The notes under the pieces: model-generated
What the model saw: the letters and a program-made list of their open reading frames with translations, nothing else
Databases searched by the model: none
Told to the model about the DNA's origin: nothing
Program-made: the position numbers and the translations under genes
In this document: one piece after another, positions 34,640 through 44,418 of the stretch
Layout of the letters: every line of letters begins with the position of its first letter
How positions within the stretch are numbered: the first letter of the stretch is position 1
DNA from: Sphingobacterium spiritivorum
Lineage (GTDB): Bacteria; Bacteroidota; Bacteroidia; Sphingobacteriales; Sphingobacteriaceae
NCBI RefSeq assembly: GCF_016724845.1
Contig: NZ_CP068082.1
Span: forward strand, 4,650,001-4,714,000
Length of the DNA: 64,000 nt
Direction: 5' to 3'

Positions 34640-35740
34640 TTAAATCAATTGTGCAAGTGCTTCTTTTGAAAAACCCTTCAGTTTATCCATTTGATTTTGT
34701 TCAATCTTTTGTACCCATTGCGGATCAGCTAACAAGGCACGCCCTACGGCCACAAGATCAAAATCTCCTCTGTCGTATCTGCGCAATAATTCATCCAAAG
34801 GACTTGGCTGAGAACTTTCACCCGCAAATGCAGCCAGGAACTCGCCATCAAGACCTATAGAGCCCACTGTAATGGTAGGTTTTCCTGTAATTTTTTTTGC
34901 CCAACCTGCAAAGTTAAGATCAGATCCGTCAAATTCCGCTTCCCAGAAACGACGTTGTGAGCAATGGAAGATATCCACTCCGGCCTCTGAAAGCGGTAAA
35001 AGCCATTGCTCCATTTCCTGCGGAGTCTGTGCCAGCTTGTAATGGTAGTCTGCCGGCTTCCATTGTGACAAGCGGATAATGACAGCAAAATCCTCACCTA
35101 CTCTGCGTCGTACTTCTTTAATAACATCGATCGCAAATCTGGAACGTGCTGCTAAAGTCTCTCCGCCATAGCTATCTGTACGATTATTCGTGGCTTTCCA
35201 AAAGAACTGATCAATAAGATATCCATGTGCACCATGCAATTCCACACAATCAAATCCCAATCGTTTGGCTTCTGCTGCGGCATCTCCGTAAGCCCGGATA
35301 GCAGCTTCGATATCCTCAGCGGTCATAGCTTTACCATTGGCCAGGCCGGGACTGTTATATGCAGAAGGGCCTTCAAAAGGAGAAGCGGGTCTCCATCCCG
35401 AATGGTGATCAGGCATAATGCCCATGTGCCAGATCTGTGGTCCCATGCTGCCTCCGGCCTGATGGACTTCCTGAATGACTTTCTGCCAGCCTTCTAACGC
35501 TTCCTGCCCGTAAAAATGAGGCACATCGGGATCATTAGAAGAAGATATACGATTGATCACAGTGCCTTCAGACAGAATCAAACCTACATCAGCAGCTGCA
35601 CGTCTGCCATAATAAGACGCGACATCAGTAGTAGGGATACCCTGCGGAGAAAAGGAACGGGTCATCGGAGCCATCACAAATCTGTTTTTAAGATGCAATG
35701 ATTTGAGTTGAAATGGCTGAAATAAATTATTATTGCTCAT
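34640..35740 (-). CDS. Old Yellow Enzyme-type NADH:flavin oxidoreductase
   Basis: 366 residues forming an FMN-binding TIM barrel. Typical are the N-terminal LKNRFVMAPMTRSFSPQGIP, the substrate motif ELHGAHGYLIDQFFW and the phosphate-binding TVGSIGLDGEF with VGRALLADP. It reduces activated C=C bonds of enones or similar electrophiles. The repressor gene 20 bases upstream suggests induction by such compounds. Confidence 0.88.
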   Translation of the reverse strand: MSNNNLFQPFQLKSLHLKNRFVMAPMTRSFSPQGIPTTDVASYYGRRAAADVGLILSEGTVINRISSSNDPDVPHFYGQEALEGWQKVIQEVHQAGGSMGPQIWHMGIMPDHHSGWRPASPFEGPSAYNSPGLANGKAMTAEDIEAAIRAYGDAAAEAKRLGFDCVELHGAHGYLIDQFFWKATNNRTDSYGGETLAARSRFAIDVIKEVRRRVGEDFAVIIRLSQWKPADYHYKLAQTPQEMEQWLLPLSEAGVDIFHCSQRRFWEAEFDGSDLNFAGWAKKITGKPTITVGSIGLDGEFLAAFAGESSQPSPLDELLRRYDRGDFDLVAVGRALLADPQWVQKIEQNQMDKLKGFSKEALAQLI

Positions 35741-35760
35741 AAAATTCCTGTGTTTTGTTT

Positions 35761-36063
35761 TTATAGTTCGTCTTTAAAAAAATCACTTATTGACTGTAAA
35801 ATTTCTTCATTTCGTTTGTAATAGGTCCATTGACCTATTTTGACAGATTGTACCAGATTAGCTTTTTGCATAATGGCCAGGTATTCGGATACTGTAGATT
35901 GTGTCAGTCCGGATTTTCTCTGTATCTGCCCCACACAAACCCCGACCTCACGAAGATCTGCATGTTCCTGATACGGAAAATGGTTTTCCGGATCCTTGAG
36001 CCATTGTAAGATTTGAAAACGACCTTTGTTAGAGAGCGCTTTAAATATTTCTGTATAATCCAT
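35761..36063 (-). CDS. ArsR-family repressor next to the Old Yellow Enzyme gene
   Basis: 100 residues from the ATG at 36063. A winged HTH is visible (IQRKSGLTQSTVSEYLAIMQ). A single Cys in REVGVCVGQIQ sits before the recognition helix and could sense electrophiles. A 20-bp palindrome (36072-36091) lies just upstream of the start. It is likely autoregulatory and co-transcribed with the oxidoreductase gene. Confidence 0.8.
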   Translation of the reverse strand: MDYTEIFKALSNKGRFQILQWLKDPENHFPYQEHADLREVGVCVGQIQRKSGLTQSTVSEYLAIMQKANLVQSVKIGQWTYYKRNEEILQSISDFFKDEL

Positions 36064-36071
36064 GAACAAAT

Positions 36072-36091
36072 ATATCGGGAAATCCCGATAT
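36072..36091. promoter_or_regulatory. Palindromic operator
   Basis: ATATCGGGA-AA-TCCCGATAT is a perfect inverted repeat 8 bases upstream of the repressor start codon. Confidence 0.6.
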
Positions 36092-36267
36092 GGTCATAAG
36101 CATTTACAAAACATGATGAATAGCTGACAATGGATGTATATCCTATGACAATTACGATACAGATTTAAGAAAAGGGTACAGGAAAATCATAAGATTTTTT
36201 GATTCCGCTTTACACATTATCCGCCTTTTGTCCGGCATAAACCGGCATCGCTTTTTAGTGTAAATAC

Positions 36268-36275
36268 TATTTTTG
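36268..36275 (+). promoter_or_regulatory. -7 promoter box
   Basis: TATTTTTG matches the Bacteroidetes -7 consensus and lies 5 bases before the small ORF at 36281. The spacing to the ATG is very short and no good -33 box was seen, so support is weak. Confidence 0.25.
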
Positions 36276-36280
36276 AATAT

Positions 36281-36391
36281 ATGCAGACAGGTAAAAATTC
36301 AAATCGGATAGTAGTACTTATTATACTGCTTGCTTTGATACTGATGCTTGGGGTATGGCAGTATTTTAAAAGCAGAATAAGACAAATATAA
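36281..36391 (+). CDS. Possible 36-residue single-span membrane protein
   Basis: An ATG at 36281 opens a frame with a polar start (MQTGKNSNR), one clear membrane segment (about 10-27) and a basic end (SRIRQI). Size and layout fit a small membrane protein. The remainder of 36064-36781 has the operator above, a weak hairpin at 36470-36483 and no other gene. Confidence 0.35.
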   Translation: MQTGKNSNRIVVLIILLALILMLGVWQYFKSRIRQI

Positions 36392-36781
36392 TCAGAGACA
36401 AATTGTGGAAACCTACTAATTCCGTAAGTAACAACAATGGAATGGGAGGGGCTTATATAAAACGAAAAAGGAGCCGAAGCTCCATTTATCACACATTAAG
36501 TAAAGTTTCCTTTAGCTTTCGTCAAAAATAATTAAATATATTTGGTTAAACAAGCGAACAGCGCTAAAATTACTTAAATTATTTTGGCTTAAGGGTAATA
36601 GAGTCAATCACTTATACATCTTATCCGAAACTTCCACTGTTTAAAAATGAAGTTAATAACGCTGATTTGACTCACATATCTTCATCAGAAATCTCAATAT
36701 TACATTAATCTGCTTACGATATGTATTATTTTTATCTTTACCATTTCTTGCTAATGAAAGTTTAGCTTAGATTTGAACCCG

Positions 36782-37630
36782 ATGAAAAATAAGAATATTG
36801 CTGTACCGGCAGCTCTGGCTTCCATGATCTGTGTGCAGGGTGGAGCATCCATCGCAAAAAAACTATTTCCCGTTCTTGGTCCGGCCGGTACAAGCACATT
36901 ACGAATAGGTCTTTCGGCACTGTTACTGTTTGTTATCAACCGACCACGATTGTCCGCTCTGAATAAAAAACAGTGGTTATATTGCTTTGGATATGGTGCA
37001 TGTATCGGCAGTATGAATCTTATTTTCTATTATGCAATTCAGCGTATTCCGCTTGGATTAGGTGTGACCGTAGAATTTATCGGCCCTCTTTTACTGGCTC
37101 TTTTTCTGTCACGCAAACTTTTAGACCTGTTATGGGCATTATTTGCATGTGCCGGCATATTGCTGATTGTCCCCTGGCAGAGTAATCATATTGACATTAT
37201 CGGATTGGGGCTGGCTTTCCTTGCAGGGGTATTCTGGGCGGGATATATTGTAATGGGTGGCAAGATTTCACAGGTAGTTGACAACAGAGTTGCCGTCACT
37301 GTAGGAATGGGTATAGCCGCCATACTGATTCTGCCATTTGGTATTTTAAGCGGAAGTCTTGCACAACTCAGTTTTCATTATTTACTTTTAGGATTTGGAG
37401 TAGCTATATTTTCCAGTGCATTACCTTTTACATTGGATATGATAGCTCTGAAACGCCTTCCTCCGAAAACATTCAGTATTCTGACAAGTCTGCAACCTGC
37501 TTTCGGAGCGCTCTCCGGTTTACTCTTTTTGAAAGAATATCTGAGCTTTCTGCAGTGGATGTCTATTCTCTGTGTAGTGATTGCAAGTATGGGAACGACT
37601 TTAACAAACAGATATAAGGACACTTTATAA
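36782..37630 (+). CDS. EamA/RhtA-type transporter
   Basis: 282 residues with ten membrane segments and two EamA repeats. The closest match in layout is RhtA (GASIAKKLFPVLGPAGTSTL at the start, RIPLGLGVTVEFIGPLLLAL), an exporter of threonine and homoserine. The substrate is not readable from sequence. The ATG at 36782 was chosen over an upstream TTG. A terminator follows at 37656-37692. Confidence 0.82.
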   Translation: MKNKNIAVPAALASMICVQGGASIAKKLFPVLGPAGTSTLRIGLSALLLFVINRPRLSALNKKQWLYCFGYGACIGSMNLIFYYAIQRIPLGLGVTVEFIGPLLLALFLSRKLLDLLWALFACAGILLIVPWQSNHIDIIGLGLAFLAGVFWAGYIVMGGKISQVVDNRVAVTVGMGIAAILILPFGILSGSLAQLSFHYLLLGFGVAIFSSALPFTLDMIALKRLPPKTFSILTSLQPAFGALSGLLFLKEYLSFLQWMSILCVVIASMGTTLTNRYKDTL

Positions 37631-37655
37631 TCTGTCCTAAGATTTCTTATCAAAG

Positions 37656-37692
37656 AAGGTGTCCTATCCGGATTTGGAAAGGATACCTTTTT
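37656..37692 (+). terminator. Rho-independent terminator
   Basis: AAGGTGTCCT (37656-37665) pairs with AGGATACCTT (37680-37689) with one G-U pair, then a T run. Confidence 0.7.
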
Positions 37693-37740
37693 AGTTTCTG
37701 ATTTTCATCTTATTGGTATGAAACTATAATCTGCTATTTA

Positions 37741-38031
37741 TTAATCCAGTTTTTTCATCCTGATAATCAAAGGAGCTTCCTGAAGTTTTTTTGGTACAAC
37801 CGCTACAAAGTCTCGGATATAGGTTTGCTGATTATGCATGTCCAATCCTGGCTGATCCTGCCATATTTCATAGAACACAAACCTGTTCGGATCTTCCACA
37901 TCTTCATGCAGATCATATTTTTGACAAGCAGGCTCCTGCAGTGTTTTGCGGACCATATTCTTCAGTATTTCCAATACTTCATCTCTATATTCACTTTTAG
38001 CTTTGATGACGGCTGTTAAGTATATATTCAT
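37741..38031 (-). CDS. Antibiotic biosynthesis monooxygenase-type protein (quinol monooxygenase)
   Basis: 96 residues, a single ABM ferredoxin-like domain (TAVIKAKSEYRDEVLEILKN, FVFYEIWQDQPGLDMHN). YgiN-like members oxidise quinols. It is downstream of an MdaB-type quinone reductase gene by 18 bases, mirroring the mdaB-ygiN pair of E. coli, so a quinone redox role is likely. Confidence 0.8.
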   Translation of the reverse strand: MNIYLTAVIKAKSEYRDEVLEILKNMVRKTLQEPACQKYDLHEDVEDPNRFVFYEIWQDQPGLDMHNQQTYIRDFVAVVPKKLQEAPLIIRMKKLD

Positions 38032-38049
38032 ATCTTTTATATTATTAAT

Positions 38050-38664
38050 TTAGCACGTGACAGAGCTGAATTCCTCTGCAAATACGTTTTCCAAATGTAA
38101 GCGATATTGTTCCATATCACGCTCAACCTGAGCATTTTTTTCTACATCATGAAAATGGAAGCTTTCCATTTTTTCAAGGGATACAAAAGCATTCATACGA
38201 TGAAAACCAAACAGTGCACCCTGATCTACACTGTGTTGCTGGAAAAATTCACCCGGCAATGTGAAGGCTGTAGAAGGAGCATTCCAGCTGGTTGTCAGCA
38301 TGTATTTACGTCCAGCCAACTGACCTCCGGTACCATAATTGATTTCCGGATTATCGGACGAACGTCCATCGCTGTGGTATATTCCTTTGTTATGCCCCAC
38401 TGTAAACACTTCATCTATATACTGCTTGAATTTATGTGGCAACTGAAACCACCAGATAGGAGTATGGTAGATGATGTAATCGGCCCACACAAATTTACGA
38501 ACCTCTTCCTCCGCGTCATATCCTTGATCTATAGTGGTCAGTTGAACTTCCACATCCTTCATTTCATTGAAGAAATCAAATGTAGTAGCCGCTATAGTAG
38601 TATTAAAACGCCCTCCGGAATGTCCGAAATGCTGTCCTCCATTAATGATAAGTATCTTTTTCAT
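38050..38664 (-). CDS. mdaB: MdaB-type NAD(P)H quinone reductase
   Basis: 204 residues with a flavodoxin-like fold. IINGGQHFGHSGGRFNTT binds the FMN phosphate and YHTPIWWFQLPHKFKQYIDE is the family signature. It performs two-electron reduction of quinones, which avoids semiquinone radicals. It is divergent from the LysR gene at 38761, which may control it through the 96-base shared region. Confidence 0.85.
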   Translation of the reverse strand: MKKILIINGGQHFGHSGGRFNTTIAATTFDFFNEMKDVEVQLTTIDQGYDAEEEVRKFVWADYIIYHTPIWWFQLPHKFKQYIDEVFTVGHNKGIYHSDGRSSDNPEINYGTGGQLAGRKYMLTTSWNAPSTAFTLPGEFFQQHSVDQGALFGFHRMNAFVSLEKMESFHFHDVEKNAQVERDMEQYRLHLENVFAEEFSSVTC

Positions 38665-38760
38665 ATCTATTATTTTAATATGCTACAAAAATACGCTGAT
38701 GGATGCTATCATAAAAATAAGATAATTTATATATTTGTATCATAATTATAATACTTGAAT

Positions 38761-39681
38761 ATGGTTAATCTGGAATGGTACCGCACATTTAAGGCGATTT
38801 ATAAAACAGGAACACTTACAGGCGCTGCAGAGGCACTTTTTATCTCTCAGCCAGGCGTAAGTCTCCATCTGAGTTCACTGGAATCTTATGTCGGATACAA
38901 GCTATTTGACCGGACCGGCCGGAAAATGATGCCTACGGAACGAGGCAAAGTATTGTATAATGCGGTGGTTGATGCCCTGACAAAACTGGAGGAAGTAGAG
39001 AAGAATTTTCAGAAAAGTACAGAAAAATACACGCCGACTATCAGCGTAGGGATGTGCTTTGAAACTTTTCAGATCACACTGGAACAGTATGTTTCCTCCT
39101 TACCGTTCAATCTTATTATCTGCTTTGGCGAATATCCGGAAATGCTGGATCAGCTGGACAAAGGTATAGTAGATCTGATCATTACACCACAAAAGGGGAA
39201 TTCATCACAATTGGAATTGGAACCTTTTTCCTGCGAACAGATTGTGCTTGTAGGTGGAAGTGAAGTTGACAAAGCCGCTTTTGATGTTATCCGAAAGACA
39301 GAAGATATCCATCAGACAGAAAGCTGGCTGAGAGCGCAAAAGTGGTATGGTACGACAGGCGATATGGAGCATTTATTACGGTTCTGGAAACTTAATTTTG
39401 ACCAACAGCCTAACTTCAGACCCAATTATATAGTACCGAATCTCAATTCCATAGTGCGTTGTCTGAGCGGAGGAAAGGGACTTGCCGTGATTCCGGATTT
39501 TCTATGCCGTCAGGAAATAGAGAACGGACAGATACAGTTGATCTGGGAAGGAGTGAAGCCTTTGAAAAATACCCTTTACTTTGGCACCCGTAAACAGAAT
39601 TCACATCAACAGGAAATCGATCATATCAAAGATCTTTTCAGAAAGGTTATGGGAAGACCTGTGCAGCAGGAAGTCGCCTGA
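38761..39681 (+). CDS. LysR-family regulator
   Basis: 306 residues from the ATG at 38761. The N-terminal winged HTH (TLTGAAEALFISQPGVSLHL) is followed by a substrate-binding domain (about 90-300). It is divergent from mdaB, the classic arrangement for a LysR target. The effector is unknown; quinones are a reasonable guess from the neighbours. Confidence 0.87.
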   Translation: MVNLEWYRTFKAIYKTGTLTGAAEALFISQPGVSLHLSSLESYVGYKLFDRTGRKMMPTERGKVLYNAVVDALTKLEEVEKNFQKSTEKYTPTISVGMCFETFQITLEQYVSSLPFNLIICFGEYPEMLDQLDKGIVDLIITPQKGNSSQLELEPFSCEQIVLVGGSEVDKAAFDVIRKTEDIHQTESWLRAQKWYGTTGDMEHLLRFWKLNFDQQPNFRPNYIVPNLNSIVRCLSGGKGLAVIPDFLCRQEIENGQIQLIWEGVKPLKNTLYFGTRKQNSHQQEIDHIKDLFRKVMGRPVQQEVA

Positions 39682-39847
39682 AGACTATCCCGGACATAGC
39701 GATATGCTGTCTTTTTTCATAAATCAAATAACAGATAGAATATCGCTAATATTTTATCAGATTCAACGAATATTATTCCGGGCTCAATTTTTGACAACAA
39801 CACAGTTATATTTATGTTGTCAACGCTTTTATCAGGACATTATCGGA

Positions 39848-40456
39848 ATGAACGAATTCAGAGAAAAGGAAATAAATAATATCATCAGATTGCGACAGGT
39901 AGTAATGACCTTATTATTACTGGTTAATTTTTCGATTATATTCTTTTTTTGCTATAATTTTCATGTCGTTTACACGGAAAGAAAGCTCTATCAAATCAAC
40001 TTTCTGAGTTACATATTGCCAACTATCCTTTATCTGCAGGCTATACTGGCGGTACCCTTTGGTTTACTTCTGTTTTTCACTTACAGACGAACTGCTACTT
40101 TTATCACTATACTAAGACAGTTGGATTCAGATAGTCTGCTGCTGTATTACCGGTATGTACAGGTTATCGGACGGTTTTGGGCCGGAATTGCCCCTTATGT
40201 TTTCCAGACACGCCATATTATTATTCCGACACTGCTATCCCAAAAGAATATTCCTTATACAGATATTATGGATGTATCATTTTCACGGTCCAGACCGTAT
40301 AAAGCACCTACTACCTATAGTATGAATATCAGAACTTTTGAGAATAAAAAACACAGCGTGACTTTCTATCAGTATACGCAGGCACAATTTGCAATGGATA
40401 CATTAATGGATAAACAGCCCGGAATACCTGTGGTCAACAATATGAACATTATATAA
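39848..40456 (+). CDS. Two-span membrane protein of unknown function
   Basis: 202 residues from the ATG at 39848. There are two membrane segments (about 17-35 and 56-80) and a cytoplasmic C-terminal part that looks PH-like (IIIPTLLSQKNIPYTDIMDV). I do not recognise a named family. It is followed after 9 bases by the DKNYY gene, so the two may form one operon. The upstream 166 bases contain no clear gene. Confidence 0.65.
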   Translation: MNEFREKEINNIIRLRQVVMTLLLLVNFSIIFFFCYNFHVVYTERKLYQINFLSYILPTILYLQAILAVPFGLLLFFTYRRTATFITILRQLDSDSLLLYYRYVQVIGRFWAGIAPYVFQTRHIIIPTLLSQKNIPYTDIMDVSFSRSRPYKAPTTYSMNIRTFENKKHSVTFYQYTQAQFAMDTLMDKQPGIPVVNNMNII

Positions 40457-40465
40457 GCATACAGA

Positions 40466-42337
40466 ATGAATAAGGAGCAACTAACTGTGAAATTAAAGGG
40501 AAATATCTTTGATAAAAAAGGAATTCTCATATATACCTTATTTTCCCTGCTCGTGATGCTTCCCTTTGGTTATTTTTTTTATGTCAAGGGGTACGATATG
40601 TTGTTTCAGTTATTCGGATTTATGATTACAGGGCCGGTGAGTATAGTATTGATCGTACTGCTGTTTGCTTTGGTATATTATGCTGCTGTAATGCTGTTTA
40701 ATTTCCTGATGAAACCTGTGCTGACCCTGTCAGTCGTAAACAAAAGTCTGGAGATCAGAAGTAAAAGACAATTCTACCAGATACCTTTAGATTCTATTCG
40801 TATTGTAAAGGCTGTGATCAGAAACAAGCGCTGGGACAGGTTGAGTATTATAACAGAAAAAACCATTCATATCAATACAGGTAATGTATTTATGGGTATT
40901 ATGAATAAAGATCTGGATGCATTCTATTCCCGATTGAGTAGTATACTGGAAAATGAATACCATTACATAACATATAAAAATGAGAGCGATGTGAGAAATA
41001 TGCATTATGAACAACTTTTTGTGTACCAAAAAGGAGTGCATATTGAAACGGTCACACGTCCGCTGAAGATCAGAACGGCTCTCCTTATATTATCAGGCTT
41101 CTTTCTGATATTGGCCGGCATTATTTATTATCTCATTAACCGGAATAATGATGACGATCCGGATAATCAGGTGGCTCGAAACGGTGTATACCTTCCCGGA
41201 AACGGCAGTCCGTATCTAAGCTATAATAACGAAGTTTATTTTTTGAGAATGGGAGATGGTTATTTTAAAGTAAAAGATGCTGATCTGAACAGTTTCAAAC
41301 AACTCACATTCAAAAATGAATATGGCAGTACAATGGGTATCGATGCCCGACATATCTATTCCGGCAATAAAAGTATTCCCGGTATTGACCAGACAGCCGC
41401 AATATATGTGGGACAGAATTATGTAAAGGACCGCAAATCTGTTTTTTACAAGACAAAACAAATACCGGGTGCCGATGCAGCAAGTTTTGAAAGCCTGTCC
41501 CATCAGCGTATTAATACACCAATATTCAGTTATGCTAAAGACAGGAATAAAGTATATTACCAGGAATACGTGTTGCCTCAGGCAGATGTAAACAGTATCT
41601 CATCTTTACCGGCTACAGTTGAATATGTAAAGGACAGCAAACACGCCTACTATCATGAACATCTCTTAAAGGGGATGAACGGGCGTGATTTTACAGCGGA
41701 ACAACTGGACTATGCCCTCACGTATGGTACAGATGGCCGGCAGCATGTGGTAAATGGCATCGTCTTTCCGGCAGAAGTACCGGACAGGCTATGGGGATCT
41801 GCAACAGCAGACCTCCAACAAATGGCCTTACTTCAAAAACGCGCGTCAGGGAGGTTACACCTTCTCTTTTCGGATCTCAGATCGCTTTACTATTTCGATT
41901 CTGATAAACAGGCTTTCATACATGCTAAAGTATTAAAGGGACTCCGGCCTTTTGTGAATGGAGTATTTAAAGATGATAATGTTATCTATTATACCGGTTA
42001 TCAGAATATCAGAAGCCGTAAATACGGACATTTAGGAGAGGTAACCTACATATACAGATCCAAAATACCACAAAAAGGATTTGTTATATACAAAGAGGAC
42101 GAACACCTGATTTTATACAGACAAGGTAATCAGTATTACGCTACTGTAATTGATCTGCCTAATATTCATCCCATCTATTCTTCCTTGTATATTGTGGAAA
42201 ATATACAGCAACTGGAACGCGAACTGGAAGCCCGGAATTATGATAATGTAGCGAATCTTCTCACTTTTGCAGAAGGAGAAGAATGTGCTGTAATACGAAC
42301 GAAAGAACAGATTTTCCCTGATAAAGAAACAGATTAA
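40466..42337 (+). CDS. DKNYY-repeat membrane protein
   Basis: 623 residues with three membrane segments (about 18-36, 47-75, 207-225). The extracytoplasmic part contains several DKNYY-type repeats: DRKSVFYK, DRNKVYYQ, DSKHAYYH and DDNVIYYTG. The family is common in Bacteroidetes and has no known activity. The N-terminal membrane region again resembles a PH-like layout. Confidence 0.75.
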   Translation: MNKEQLTVKLKGNIFDKKGILIYTLFSLLVMLPFGYFFYVKGYDMLFQLFGFMITGPVSIVLIVLLFALVYYAAVMLFNFLMKPVLTLSVVNKSLEIRSKRQFYQIPLDSIRIVKAVIRNKRWDRLSIITEKTIHINTGNVFMGIMNKDLDAFYSRLSSILENEYHYITYKNESDVRNMHYEQLFVYQKGVHIETVTRPLKIRTALLILSGFFLILAGIIYYLINRNNDDDPDNQVARNGVYLPGNGSPYLSYNNEVYFLRMGDGYFKVKDADLNSFKQLTFKNEYGSTMGIDARHIYSGNKSIPGIDQTAAIYVGQNYVKDRKSVFYKTKQIPGADAASFESLSHQRINTPIFSYAKDRNKVYYQEYVLPQADVNSISSLPATVEYVKDSKHAYYHEHLLKGMNGRDFTAEQLDYALTYGTDGRQHVVNGIVFPAEVPDRLWGSATADLQQMALLQKRASGRLHLLFSDLRSLYYFDSDKQAFIHAKVLKGLRPFVNGVFKDDNVIYYTGYQNIRSRKYGHLGEVTYIYRSKIPQKGFVIYKEDEHLILYRQGNQYYATVIDLPNIHPIYSSLYIVENIQQLERELEARNYDNVANLLTFAEGEECAVIRTKEQIFPDKETD

Positions 42338-42355
42338 ATAATTTTTCATAACCAT

Positions 42356-43255
42356 ATGAAATACAATATTATAAATATCAATTTTCCAAAGTACATAAGC
42401 CTTTTAGGGTTTATGTTCACAGCTATAATTACAGAAAGTGCTTATGCACAAACGACTATTGATACGCTGAAAATAAAGGCGGCACATATAGAACGGGCTT
42501 ATATAGATGAAATTAGTATTATCGGTATTTCAGGACAAAAACCGGTAGCATTGAAAGACGGTTCATACAGACTGGAAAGTAAAAATCAAACAGCTGATAT
42601 TACCCTTAAAAATGGGCTTATAAACGGATCCGTATCGGAGACAGATGGCAAGGTGAAAAATAATTATACTATAGTCAATTCTTTGATTATGACCTATAAT
42701 TCATCTACGGGTTCTATTCCAACGGTAGACACTTACAGAAAGGAAAAGAATATGTTTTTCAAACAATACGAAAACAGTATTTTAAGAACAGAAGGATGGG
42801 TATCGCTGGATAAAAACAAGCATTACGGCAGAGGAGTAAGTAAGTCCTATCACCGCAATGGCAACATACGGCATATTTCGGATGAAGTCTCAGAGACTTA
42901 CACTGATTTTTACCCGAATGGTAACAAGCAGAGGGTATCAGCGGTTGACAGATATGAAGCCTATGATGAAGACGGCAGACTGACCAATAAGCAATATAGA
43001 AAAAATAATGTAAGGTATAGTGATGATTATGTAGAGGGTAAGCTCTATATGCGTACTTATGAAAACAGCGAAAAGAACGAAGTAAAAGAATACTATAAAA
43101 ATGCTATACTTCAAAAGAAAGAAGTGATCAAAACGATCAATGGCATTCAACGATTGCTAACCTATAATAAAGCAGGTAAACTGATCAGCAATGAGCGTTA
43201 TCTACCCGCAAACGAAATACTCCTGTACGAAGAGAAAAGACCTTCCGGACAATAA
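42356..43255 (+). CDS. YwqK-like repeat protein, secreted
   Basis: 299 residues with a signal sequence (about 1-31, ending TESAYAQ). The C-terminal half is built of MORN/YwqK-like units: SYHRNGNIRHISDE, DFYPNGNKQRVS, AYDEDGRLTNKQYR and TYNKAGKLISNERY. YwqK proteins are sometimes annotated as antitoxins, but here export and context favour a cell-surface or periplasmic role. Confidence 0.7.
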   Translation: MKYNIININFPKYISLLGFMFTAIITESAYAQTTIDTLKIKAAHIERAYIDEISIIGISGQKPVALKDGSYRLESKNQTADITLKNGLINGSVSETDGKVKNNYTIVNSLIMTYNSSTGSIPTVDTYRKEKNMFFKQYENSILRTEGWVSLDKNKHYGRGVSKSYHRNGNIRHISDEVSETYTDFYPNGNKQRVSAVDRYEAYDEDGRLTNKQYRKNNVRYSDDYVEGKLYMRTYENSEKNEVKEYYKNAILQKKEVIKTINGIQRLLTYNKAGKLISNERYLPANEILLYEEKRPSGQ

Positions 43256-43268
43256 AATCAATCTTATA

Positions 43269-44255
43269 ATGAAGCAAATATTAGTAATTACGTTATTCAT
43301 CTGCATACTGGCTGCCTGCCGGGAGAGCAATAAAAAAGGTCTTACAAGCCAGTCCGGACAGCAGGTAACTGCAGACAGCAGTCTTACCAAAGTAAACGAT
43401 GGCGATCAGCTACAGGAAATGCAGAAAAGCGGAAGTTCCTTCTACGACTGGTATTTCAATAATGATTTTCAGTATATTGATGTCGTTAAGGATAGAAAAG
43501 GAAAATCCTCTTTGGATACCGCCTCTTATTTCAAAAAGCTCAGAACGCTTGGAACGATTTCGGAGAAATTTATCCGGGAGGAAAAGAAGAGGTTAAGCGG
43601 ATGCAACTTATTTTTAGGAACAGTCAATTTTGAGGATTATAAAAATGCCGATGCATATACCTATGATACCTATTGCGGAGATCTTTACTATATGTACTGG
43701 ATCAAGAGTCAGGAACCACCGGATGAATATACGATTCATAATGTAAGACAGTTATCTGATAACAAAGGGTCAATGGACATTTACCTGAATTACGGTGGTG
43801 AGGGTGAACCTTTGTGCAGAATAGATATGGAGAGGGAAGGAGGTCGCTGGAAAATAGTCCATATTGATTTTTTCAACAAGTCCAGTCCTCCAACAGAAAA
43901 ACAAAAATTCTACGGATATAAGTGGCAGAATGGGGAAGTAGCGCTGAATATCGGAGAAAGCTCACTGGCATTTGAATACCACGGCCAGTGCGTTTATTTC
44001 TACCCCGTCCGTAAGATCAGCGATACCGAATTTGAGATGATCTGGGAAAGAGATGTAGACTGCAAGTTTGATAATGGCACGGCTGAGACTTTCGGTCTCA
44101 AAGAAATCCCTCAGATAGGAAAACCTTTTGCCAGATTCGCCTTAAAAGATAATATCCTCTATGCGACCTATTATTATAAACACTGGGTCAAAACATACGC
44201 CCAGAAAGTACAGGAAAACGTGTTTACAGAAACCTATTTTAAAATGGCTGAATAA
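43269..44255 (+). CDS. Lipoprotein of unknown function
   Basis: 328 residues from the ATG at 43269. The lipobox LAAC puts the lipidated Cys at residue 16. The mature protein is rich in Tyr and Trp with beta-type sequence, and no known domain is recognised. It is the last chromosomal gene before the first island, and only 54 bases separate its stop from the tRNA-derived repeat. Confidence 0.7.
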   Translation: MKQILVITLFICILAACRESNKKGLTSQSGQQVTADSSLTKVNDGDQLQEMQKSGSSFYDWYFNNDFQYIDVVKDRKGKSSLDTASYFKKLRTLGTISEKFIREEKKRLSGCNLFLGTVNFEDYKNADAYTYDTYCGDLYYMYWIKSQEPPDEYTIHNVRQLSDNKGSMDIYLNYGGEGEPLCRIDMEREGGRWKIVHIDFFNKSSPPTEKQKFYGYKWQNGEVALNIGESSLAFEYHGQCVYFYPVRKISDTEFEMIWERDVDCKFDNGTAETFGLKEIPQIGKPFARFALKDNILYATYYYKHWVKTYAQKVQENVFTETYFKMAE

Positions 44256-44309
44256 GTCCCTTATTATATATAATCAAAAAATTCCCGCATTGCTGTGAGA
44301 ATTTCTGTA

Positions 44310-44349
44310 CGCCCACCCGGGCTAGAACCAGGGACCAAAAGATTATGAG
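44310..44349 (-). repeat. Left tRNA-derived att-like repeat (degenerate)
   Basis: On the minus strand this reads from the anticodon loop CTCATAA through the T arm to the acceptor end GGGCG. The T loop is altered (TTCTAGC instead of TTCGAGC) and no 5' tRNA half is present, so it is an att remnant and not a tRNA gene. Confidence 0.7.
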
Positions 44350-44411
44350 ACTTTCGGCCTGTACCTTTTTACACGGTGCAAAATCGTCGTTTCCGACTTG
44401 CAAGAGCAATA

Positions 44412-44418
44412 TATGAAC
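44412..44418. repeat. Target site duplication of the IS481 element (left)
   Basis: TATGAAC directly precedes the IS left end and recurs at 45662-45668. Confidence 0.7.

Noticed and set aside
42356..43255. Toxin-antitoxin module (YwqK antitoxin)
   Set aside because: A signal peptide and neighbouring lipoprotein and membrane genes argue for an envelope protein; no toxin gene is adjacent.
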